Positions 55,173-64,000 of a DNA stretch of 64,000 nt are shown piece by piece. Under the pieces are notes generated by a model that saw only the letters and a list, made by a program, of their open reading frames with translations, did not search any database and had not been told where the DNA came from. The translations under genes were made by a program, and so were the position numbers. Origin of the DNA: Azolla caroliniana (taxonomy: Eukaryota > Polypodiophyta); assembly GCA_043228905.1 (NCBI GenBank), contig JBHGNT010000013.1:4526001-4590000 (forward strand), written 5' to 3'. Positions within the stretch are counted from its first letter, which is position 1. Each line of letters starts with the position of its first letter.

Positions 55173-57005
55173 GCTAGACCAATACTTAGAAGAGAATCCC
55201 AAGATAGTACCGTTCTTTGAAATCGACATAGTAGAGGGAGTCACGTCATATGTAACTAACCGGGAGGAGGATACCTACGAGCCAGATCAGGAGGATATCT
55301 GGCCATTCCACAACGTGTAAAAGCATCAATGTTGGAGGAAGTCAATCTCAGCACGATCAAGGAACCACAATTGGTAAATGTGGTAAAGGAGATGCCACCA
55401 GAAGAGAAGACGACAATGGTCGGATTGCTGAAAGAATTTAAAGATGTATTCGCCTGGTCGTACGAGGATATGAGGGGGTTGGATCTGAAATTCTATCAGC
55501 ACCAGATACACCTCATTAAGCATGCTTTCGGGTCACCAACAGGGTGTTTTTGGGCCACATTGTGATTAAGGAAGGGATCGTTGTCGATTAAGACAAAGTG
55601 AAGACGATCTTGCAAGCAATGGCACTGACAAATGCGAAGGCATTAAGTCATTTTCTTGGCCAAATCCAGTGGCATAGCCGGATGCTCTGGTACTTAACAA
55701 ACTTTGCCACACTACTACATGCCACAGTGCTCTGATTGCCGTTTTAGTGGCAGAAACATGAGGACAAGATGTACCAAGCGTTGAAGGTGATGTTATCCAA
55801 AGCCCCGATAGTACAGCCACCCAACTAGATGAAGGATTTCCACGTGTTTGTCGATGTGTGAGATGTGGCAATCAGGAGTGTATTGATGCAGCTAACGAAT
55901 CCAAAATGGTACCGACTGGTGTACCACGCAAGCTGAAGCTCTCGAAGGCCAAAAGGAATTATTCAAAGATAGAACAAGAAGCACTTAGAATGGTGTATAG
56001 CGTGACTAAGTACTCACACTATTTCTTAGGATGGAAGTTTTCCTTCCACGTCGACCATTCGGCGATAGTATATCTGGTGTCCAAAGCTTCACTAACATGT
56101 AAACTAGCTAGATGGACCTAAGCCTGGAGTTCAACACGTCGTAATGGATTACCTAAGCCGGTTCGAGTTCGGTGAATCCGATGACGAGGTCCGAGATGAA
56201 TTTCCAGATGCTCAATTGTTTAAAATCATTGTTGAAGCGGTAGCAGATGAGTCGGTACTGATGGAAGACAAATGCATAATAGAGATGCACCAATTTTTAG
56301 GTAGCGGACTACCACCGGACGAAGAGAAGCAGTTGGCAGTGTAGAGCAAAAATTTCTGCCTATTACAGGACACACTATACCATAAAGGATCCGATCAAAT
56401 ATGGAGAAGAGCGGTCGAAAAGGCGGTAGTACTCCGGGAAGCACATTGCGGAGTAGTTGGCGGGCATTACGTCAAAGAAGCAATGTATCAGAAAATTTGG
56501 TGCAGCAGCTTGTGGTGGCCGACCACATTGAAAGACTCTATCCGATACTATAGAGAGTGTGATTTGTACATAAGAATGGGCCAATCGACAAAGCAGGCAC
56601 GGATGCTACACCAGTCGGTATTACTATGGGAATCATTTCAGAAATGGGGGTTAGATTTGTAGGACCCTTTAAGCCGACAACAACACATACCGGAAACAGG
56701 TATATCATAGTGGCGACGGGCTATTGTATGAAATAAGTCGAGGCAAAGGCATTACAGTACAATTCCATGGCATCGACGACAAAAATTTATCTACGAATGT
56801 ATATGGTGCCGATTCGGATGTCTGATCCAACTTATCAATGACCAAGGCGGCTACTTCATCGGTCAGGTAGTGGAAAGTTTGATGGTATTTTATGTCGTAG
56901 TTCACAAGGAAAGCACGTCGTATTACCCACAAGCAAACGGATTAGTGGAATCGATGAACAAGAAGATAGTAAATGAAAACCGAATCGATTGGGACACGTT
57001 GTTGT
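55173..57005 (+). pseudogene. Element H: decayed Gypsy pol fragment
   Basis: Plus-strand Gypsy related to B. It starts abruptly in the region before reverse transcriptase (LEENPKIVPFFEIDIVEGVT), then LEEVNLSTIKEPQLVNVVKE and FAWSYEDMRGLDLKFYQHQI. The core of reverse transcriptase is deleted, since text jumps from HQIHL to the GHIVIKEGIVVD region near 55560. RNase H (AKRNYSKIEQEALRMVYSVT, FSFHVDHSA) and integrase (HCGVVGGHYVKEA, then DQGGYFIGQV, NGLVESMNKK) follow with many stops. It ends near 57005. No LTRs were identified. It is cut at both ends and in the middle. Confidence 0.85.
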
Positions 57006-58027
57006 GAGGATTCACGACCACTGTGCGAAAACCGGGGTTGTTGGTAATATCGGCAGAGTGCACCGCGTGCACTCACTCTTGTAAATGATGTACAAAGATA
57101 GGGGTGTCTTTAAGGCGCCGAATAAGAGTTGAATCGGGAAAGAGTATCCAATGTAATAAGGGATTTATCCCGCATTGTAACGTCCTTCCCTCATTGGACT
57201 ATAAAAGGAAGGGGGGTTCCCCATTTTGAGTTAGGAGGGTATACCACTTAGGTCCAAGGTATGTTAGTTTCTGTTCTTCTTACTTTCTTTACAGTTTCTT
57301 TGAGGTCTTCTTATTGGTGTCTGTTTACGGTTTAGTTTGGTAACTATGAGCACGCATGTCCTAAGGGGATTTCACTTCCGCTCTGTCTCCTGTTGTAACC
57401 CAATCTACCTTAGTCTGGCTCGAAGCCGCATTTGTATTTCATTGACTTGTATGAATATATATATATAAACTTTTGTGTGTCTTTTCTGTGCAAAGCGTTG
57501 GTGTTTTGTTCATGTTCACGGGTGCGTGTGTCGGGTGTTTTTGAGTGTCAGGTCTTGGAGCGCTATCCCGGGCCCCTCTTTGATTGTGTTCGGCTCGGCG
57601 TGTCGGGGTTTTGCTCTACCCAGTGTGTGTGTATGTGTGTGTGTGTGTGCATGCGACCACGGTGAACCAGAACCTTATTATATATATACTTAAGTTTATT
57701 AGGCCCTGTATAAATACGGCTACGAAGGGCCAGCGGGTGTGGGTATGCGCATGCTCTCCCTCTACGCATTTCGGTCGTATTCCGGCATGTGTGTGGATCG
57801 GTTGTCTCCAGGTCGCATCCGAAACCACTCCGATCGGTGTCTCGACGGCATATCCGGCTCCAAAGAACTTGACCTTCTGGAAACCCATCTCTCCCCGGTC
57901 CAAGACCCCGGTGGTCTCGCCTGGATCCGACACGCACACGCGGATTTCCGCGACAACGTGAACGACTAAGTGAGCACGAGTCGAGTCGGAACGGCTCCGG
58001 CTGGGAAGCTGTGGGAACTCGATGAGC
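57006..58027. other. Unassigned stretch with promoter-like sequence
   Basis: No recognised coding sequence. 57160-57260 looks like a core promoter or LTR U3/R on the plus strand: TATAAAAGG at 57200-57208, then GGAGGGTATACCACTTAGG. Farther on are TATATATATA (about 57457), a GT/TATGTG tract (57623-57650) and TATATATATAC (about 57679). It may be an LTR of Gypsy H or of an unrelated element. The ORFs seen on both strands at 57560-58030 show no family resemblance. Confidence 0.4.
57200..57208 (+). promoter_or_regulatory. Possible TATA box
   Basis: TATAAAAGG following CATTGGAC, in a region without other annotation. Confidence 0.4.
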
Positions 58028-61000
58028 ACTATGCCGACTGAAAGATAAAGATGGAGAACCTTCTCATAGTCAAAAACTTGTACGAGCCAATCGATAGAGC
58101 AGAAATACCCATGGGGGTATTAGAGTCGGAATGGAAACTTCTTAATAGGAAGGCGGTGGCCACCATTTGATGGTGCCTTGATGTGAGTGTCCTTTAGCAT
58201 GTGACGAATGACACGAATGGCCACAAGATGTGGGAGAAGCTATCAGGTCTATACGAGAGGAAGAACGCCCTCAATAAAACCTCATAGATGAGAAATATCG
58301 TATGGCTGAAATAAAGAGACGGTGAGAACATCGTTGAACACATGGGCACATTCATGGGGTATGTAAATCAACTTGCCACGATCAAGTTTCCCCTTGATGA
58401 TGCTATGCAAGCCATCCTACTGATGTGCACATTGCCGGATAGCTGGGAGAACCTGATGGTTACTCTCAGCACCTCCTGTCAAGAAGAGAACTTGTCTTTA
58501 CAATCGGTGAAGACAAGCATCCTGAATGAGGAAGTGAGAAGGAAGGACAAGGGTGTCCTAGTCCAGTTGGAGTCAAATTTGACTCAACACATTGGCAAAG
58601 GAAGGAACCTGCAAAGAAGTCCATCAAGGAGAGAAAAGTCTCAAGCCAGGTTGAAGTTCAGAGGAAATCTCGTGTGCTTTTATTGTGGAAAGCCTGGACA
58701 TTTCTAAAAGGATTGCCGACAACTTAAAAGGGAAAGGAGTGTCGGTAATAATGTTGAACCCAGGAAGATTCTTGAAGAAAAGTAAACTTCATCCATTTCT
58801 ATGAGCAATGAAGAACTTTTGTTCATTTGTGAACAGACAAGTGCAAATCTTGCAAGCGAAGAATGCACTTGGATGATTGACTCCGGTCCGTCTTCTCACA
58901 TAACTCTGTCAAGATAGTATTTCTCTACTTACATAGCCAATGAGCATGGTTATGTAAAGATAGGTGATAGTGGGGAGTGCAAGATAGAAGAAATCGGAAG
59001 TGTCTATTTGACAACGTCGATAGGGTGTCGACTAACTCTGAAGGATGTTCGACACGTCCCTGATATTAGATTGAATTTGATATCGATTGGAAGACTAGAT
59101 GATGAAGGCTACAATGGTAGTTTTCATAATGGCAAGTGAAAATTCTGCCGTGCAAACCTCATAGTGGCCCGAGCATAAAATGAGGGCATATTTTTACTAT
59201 GATGCATGCCCGATTGTGCAAGTCGGAAGAGAATGTGGCAGCGGACTCGAGTGGAGAGTTATGGCATAAGAGGCTCGGCCACATGAGTGAGAAGGGTCTG
59301 CATCTGTTAGCCGACCAGAAACCTCTACCAGAGGTAAAGGGACTGCACCGGGAGAAGTGCGTCGATTGCTTAGTTGGAAAGCTGAACAGAGTAGATATTC
59401 CACTCAAGACCACCAAGAAGAAGAGAAGCTGCACTGGAACTAGTACACAATGATGTGTGTTATATAGATGCTCCATCGCATCGAAGTGGACCATACTTTG
59501 TCATGTTTATTGGCGACTATAGTTGGAAGACATGGGCCTTTGTACTGAGTTTGAAGGATCACGTACTATTGTTCTTCAAGGAGTTCCAAGCAAGAGCTGA
59601 ACCTGATTAGGGTCAGAAGTTGAAGGTTGTCCGAACAGACAATGGTGGTGAATATAAAGGGCAATTCGAGGAATACTGTAAGGCCCAAGGTATTCGAATT
59701 GAATACACAATGCCAAAGACCCTTGAGTTGAACGGGCTTGCAGAGAGGATGAATCGAACAATCATGGAGAGAGTTAGGAGCATGTGGTCGCATGATAAAC
59801 TGCTGAAAATATACTAGGCTAAGGCGATGTACACGGTTGTCTATCTGATCAACGGGTCTCCCTCAGTACCACGGAAAGACGATGTCCCACAACGGGTGTG
59901 GATAGGAAAGGATGTCTCCTATCGACACCTGAGGGTGTTTGGATGCTTAGTGTATATGCATGTGGTTAAAGATCAGAGGTTGAAGCTCGATAGTAAGTCG
60001 AAACCATGAATATTTATGGGATACTTGTAGGAAGAGTTCTCAGGATGTAGTCTCCTTGGAAGACAAGACGATTGAGGTCTTGAAGCAATAGAAGTAGGAA
60101 TCAACTCCCCAAACGACTCCCACTACCACCCACTTAAGGCCAAGTGAACTGACACAATCGGCTATTCGGAGACAGCCAGTCGGCACAACTGAATCTGAGT
60201 CGGTTGTCTCAGAGAGACTGACTATGAGTTTGAGTCGGCAGAGCTATTAAGATCGATCAAGGAATACGAGTTGGATTCGTCCAACCTTGCAAGCGGATTG
60301 ACATACATGAACTTGAGCCAAGAGCAGAGTCAGTAGAGACATCCGAACGAGAGTCGACAACGACTGGAAGGAGATACCCACTCAATGACAGGAGAGCACG
60401 GACGACATATGCTAGTCAATACATCCTTTTGACTGATGAAAGGAGCCAAAGTACTATGATGAAGCCATTACCGACAAGCACAAGGAGAAATGGCTGAGCA
60501 CGATGCAAGATGAGATGGATTCCTTGCACAAGAATTATACCTACCACCTAGTAGAGCTCCCGAAAGGTAAGAGAGCAGTTAGGAATAAATGGGTCTAAAA
60601 AGTGAAGACTGGACAAGTCGAAAATGCACCCAGGTATAAAGCCAACATTGTGGTGAAGGGTTTCCAGCAAAAAAAGGGCGTCGACATCGACGAAATAGCT
60701 GCCACTATGGACCTAGAGATCGAACAATTGGATGTCAAGACAACATTCTAGCATGGGGAGTTGGATGAAGAGATCTACATGCAGTAGCCCAAAGGCTTTG
60801 TGGAGAAAGGGAAAGAGAACCTAGGGTGTCGATTGAAGAAAAGCTTGTATGGGTTGAAACAAGCTCCACGCGAATGGTACTTGAAGTTCAAATCCTTCAT
60901 GACGGAACATCGATTCTAGAAAACATAGGTTGATCACTATGCATTCGTCAAAAGGTATGATGAAGGTGACTTCTTGATTCTCTTATTATATGTAGACGAC

Positions 61001-61953
61001 ATGTTGATAGTCGATCAAGATACAAGAAAGATCGGAAGCTGGAAGAAAGCTCTAGCAAATCGTTTGCCATGAAAGATCTTGGACCGGCTAAATAGATCTT
61101 GGGGATGCATATAGTTTGGGACAAAACTAAGAAAGTGTTGTGGTTGTCACAACAGAAGTATGTGACAAAGATCCTAGAAAGGTTCAATATCTCGGAAACA
61201 AAGACAGTCGGCTCAGTGTTGCTAAGCAATGCCAAAGTAGGGAGAAAGAAATGGCTGAGATTAGGAAAGTACCATATGCCTCAGTCGTCAACAGTTTAAT
61301 GTACACTATGGTCTGCACGAGACCAAACATAACATTTGTTGTGGGAACAACAAGCCGATATATGAGTAATCCAGGACGAGAACACTGGGTAACAATAAAA
61401 AGGATGTTCAAGTACTTAAAAGGCACCTCGGGTGTCTGCCTTAAGTATGATGTCAGAAAACCTATGCTTGAAGGGTTTACCGACTCAGACATGTCGGGGG
61501 ATGCATATTCAAGTCGATCCACTTAGAGGTACATGATTACCTATGCAGGAGGAGCAATATTGTGGTAGTCATGACTGTAGAAGTCTGTGTCTTTGTCGAC
61601 CACAGAGGTAATCTAAGAGTACATGGCAATGGTAGAGGCCGACAAAGAGCTAATCTGGATGAGAAACTTTCTCAACGAGTTGGGGATGAAGCAAACGAAG
61701 TTCTTGCTCCATTGTGATAGCCAGAGTGCAATACATCAAGCAAAGAATATTTTGTACCACTCCCGAACCAAGCACATATAGAGAAGGTATCACTCAATGG
61801 TTGTGGGAGAAAGTCGAAGAAGGAGATTTTATCCTCATGAAGATCCATACTGATGACAATGAATTCGACATGCTGACAAAGAACCTACTGATGGATAGTC
61901 TCACAGTCTGTCAACAGAGGAGAGGAATAACAGACACCTCCCCAAAGGAGTGA
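58028..61953 (+). pseudogene. Element I: decayed Copia gag-pol, related to Copia C
   Basis: Plus-strand relative of Copia C, recognisable throughout: gag (YEPIDRAEIPMGVLESEWKL, then 58342-58707 YVNQLATIKFPLDDAMQAIL), CCHC (CFYCGKPGHF), protease with WMIDSGPSSHI (Ala changed to Pro), pre-integrase (LWHKRLGHMSEKG at about 59260), integrase (TDNGGEYKGQFEEY, LNGLAERMNRTIMERVRSM), reverse transcriptase (KSLYGLKQAPREWYL, LLYVDDMLIV) and RNase H (GFTDSDMSGDAYSSRST to the end at 61953). Dozens of stops occur, many of them TAG or TGA where C has CAG, TGG or CGA. No primer-binding site or 5' LTR was found before 58028. Confidence 0.9.
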
Positions 61954-61963
61954 AGGGGGAATT

Positions 61964-62672
61964 TGTTAGGAATTTGTACCTCCAGTGGGAGGAGCCGATT
62001 GTTCGGGCCAAGAAGTGCCAACAGTTGAAGACTAGGAGGAGCCAACTGTTCGGGTCGAGTACCGATGGCTGAAGAGTCGATTGCGAGAATCGACTGGGTG
62101 AGTCAAAAGAAAGCAGATCTAGGTCGAAGTCACGACCGACTAGTTGGGCCGACCGAATGGTCGATGACCAGGTCGACTAGTCGGACCGACTGGACAGTCG
62201 ACACTAGAGTCAACTGATGGCTACTTATTATTATAGATAATAATAGTGGTGATGCATAGTAAGGGCTACATTTGTAAATAACTAATATTTTGTATTAGTA
62301 TAAATACACCGAGGGCTAACAATGTATTACGGAGACATAGAGTAAATAGAGTGTGTTGTCGTGGAGCACGTAAGTCAAGAGAAGTGAGAGAAGAGACAGA
62401 GAGAGACGGGCGCCATAGTTGTATTAGTAACAACAGACGCCAAGAGCCCTATGAGGGCTGATACACTCCGCACACAGAGTGTTGTACTCTGGTCTCTCCA
62501 TTGTATATCCATTGTGTATCCATTGTATAGTGAAGTTTTGTTCTCCGTGGTTTTCTCCCGTTACAGGGTTTCCACATTAAATCTGTGTACACTGTTTGTT
62601 TTTTTCTGTGTTTCCGAGTTGTGTATTTCAGCATATTCCTTTTCTTGTGAATTAATGATTCGTTTCTCAACA
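61964..62672 (+). repeat. 3' LTR of Copia I (end uncertain)
   Basis: Follows a polypurine tract (AGTGAAGGGGGAA at 61949-61961) and begins TGTTAGGAATT. Contains GTATAAATACACC (TATA near 62299) and the CCGTGGTTTTCTCCCG/CAGGGTTTCCACATTAA block shared, in reverse, with the Copia C LTR. TTCTCAACA at 62664-62672 is a plausible end; no target-site duplication was found because the left end of I is missing. Confidence 0.7.
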
Positions 62673-62899
62673 TATACTAAATTTAATGCAGATGGAATTA
62701 GAGTAGCGTCATAAGAAGGCATTCGTCGACTGACACCAGAAAGGTGACGAGGAGTTCGGAATTCGGCAACCCAGTTTTGGTTTTTCAAACACAGATGGGG
62801 AGCATGTCGGGAAAGCTCTAATTTCGGTGGATGGAACCCTATTGGATCACAAAGGAATTTAAGAAATCATATCAATTTCATGGCCTAAGTTTGCTTGAA
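62673..62899. other. Unassigned junction sequence
   Basis: Between the I LTR and the Gypsy accessory ORF. Possibly the remaining 3' part of element L. Nothing distinctive was seen. Confidence 0.4.
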
Positions 62900-64000
62900 T
62901 GGCCAATAGTTCCCTAGCCCTTTCCAATTCTTCCTCCAAAAATTTAATGCGGCTTTGGGCCTCCTCCAACTGATCGGTCGCTGCCGTCAATTGCTCTGTC
63001 TATGTGGGTCTGCTAAACAATTCCTTGTGTTCTCCTTCCACCCGATCAGCCACTTAGGTAACCTATGTTCCCAGCCATTCGAGCAATTGCAGGCAAGTCT
63101 CGTATTGTGTGAGTACAACAAACTATTGCACCGCCTCCAGCATGTCTCTTTGCTCCATATTCTCCCGCAAACTCTATGCACTGGTTCTTCTTTTGTTACC
63201 GGTTCTAGTTCCGGTCTTTCTTGGTTCTTCGGTCGATGCTTCAACTCATTCATCAGTTGTTTATTATGATCCGGTTGTGTTGCTCCCTCTGGCTCTAGTT
63301 ATGGTTGAACTGTCTCAACCATTTCTCGTCGTAGTGATTCTGCATGCTCCTCGGGCCTCGGTTCCACTACCGCTGAGCAGGTGATCAATGTACTATCCAT
63401 TTCTAGACCCGATCCATTCCCATGCTGCTCATCGTGATGTTTTCTAGGGATCTCTGAAGGATTTCTTCTTCTTTTGCCAGCTCCTCCTCCTCTAGGTCTC
63501 CTGGTGTGTTGTCTCTACCTGTTCCGACTTCTCGTGCTCGCTATCTTTCCTTCTCAGCTTAATCTGAATGGGTTTCGCCGGCCTAGTAGGTTCTTCTCTC
63601 CTTGGTTCTGGCATCGGTTTTGCTTGGCGGGATGCTTCTGCCGCCCATGGGGGGCTGTGGTTCGCAAGTAATTGCTACCGTTTGGATGAGGGTTGTGGCG
63701 TCCTTTCCGCTTGTGCCCGCTTCTTCAGTTTAATGGTGCATTGTGGCGGCGTGAAGATTGTTTGCCACTGTGTTACTCCGGTCCACACTTTCTTCCCGTC
63801 TGCCACCATGATTATGGCTATTTGCAGGGAGTGTGCTACAATCAATGGCCAATCCAAACACGCTATGATGAAGCCCGCTCGGTTCTTCGGCATGGTGAGT
63901 GGCCTGGGATGCACAAACTCGTATTCAAGCCGGATTCTGGCTATTTCCCAGAATACAACGTTCTCTTCTCCTTGCATCCGGTAAGATTTGCTTGCTATTG
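62900..64000 (-). pseudogene. Element L: Gypsy accessory ORF, partial
   Basis: Minus-strand relative of the B and D accessory ORFs, entering from the right edge. The frame 63977-63675 carries the end of the conserved domain (ENVVFWEIARIRLEYEFVHP, NRAGFIIACLDWPLIVAHSL, then KKVWTGVTQWQTIF), matching B (FGEVARAMMEYGFVNPRP, then KKPWAGIAQWLTVL). After frame breaks, 63250-62900 shows the coiled-coil part (LEWLG, VADRVEGEHKELF) comparable to B (LRWLSEQLSGVADQLEKEE). Stops are frequent. The pol genes and LTR of this element lie outside the window. Confidence 0.72.

Noticed and set aside
57457-57660. TA and GT microsatellites as a mobile-element tail
   Set aside because: Simple repeats with no associated poly(A), target duplication or reverse transcriptase remnant.
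57563-58029. Overlapping ORFs of 120-140 residues on both strands
   Set aside because: No domain, no family resemblance, and they include the GT-repeat translation.

Overview
The window is a stack of nested transposable elements from a eukaryotic, almost certainly plant (streptophyte) nuclear genome. Three Copia elements have primer-binding sites matching the plant initiator tRNA-Met type (TGGTATCAGAGC or a one-base variant). The Copia and Gypsy polyproteins look plant-like, and I recognised no ordinary host gene, rRNA or tRNA. I cannot name the species; a seed-free plant or streptophyte alga is only a guess.

Layout. A decayed Copia (F, minus, 1-1915, with LTR-like sequence to about 2335) abuts a decayed plus-strand Copia (E). 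E is split into 2347-3352, 47725-49710 and 54703-55172. Gypsy D (minus, 3353-47724, 493-bp LTRs) sits inside E. D holds two further insertions. The first is Gypsy B (minus, 4834-20434), whose LTR carries the intact, very young Copia C (5190-10798, TSD CGCCT). The second is Copia J (minus, 21290-39610, TSD AAGGG), whose gag is split by a 12.8-kb DNA transposon K (25853-38645, TSD TTTT). Copia G (minus, 49711-54702, TSD AAAGG) also sits in E. To the right lie a plus-strand Gypsy remnant H (55173-57005), an unassigned promoter-like stretch, a decayed plus-strand Copia I (58028-62672) and part of a minus-strand Gypsy accessory ORF (L, from about 62900).

Two things stand out. K is a large AT-rich cut-and-paste element with near-perfect 25-bp inverted termini and a two-exon transposase gene with DDE-like acidic motifs. 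It also has a plus-strand cargo locus with at least six frame-consistent exons. That locus encodes a RING-like protein and, through an alternative splice, a degenerate FCP1/NIF-type phosphatase domain. K's introns are filled with arrays of the palindrome AGCTAATTAGCT at a 20-bp period. The motif recurs near K's ends and in the LTRs of the Copia it landed in.

Second, Gypsy elements B, D and L share a long accessory ORF between integrase and the 3' LTR. It has a conserved globular domain, a long coiled coil and an acidic tail ending in ILEEE in B and D. In B and D a TATTTAAAG box lies exactly 51 nt before the accessory ATG, suggesting a separate internal promoter.

Relative ages follow the nesting: D's LTRs differ at roughly 5% of sites, B's at about 2%, and C's at one base in 748 (all compared by eye).
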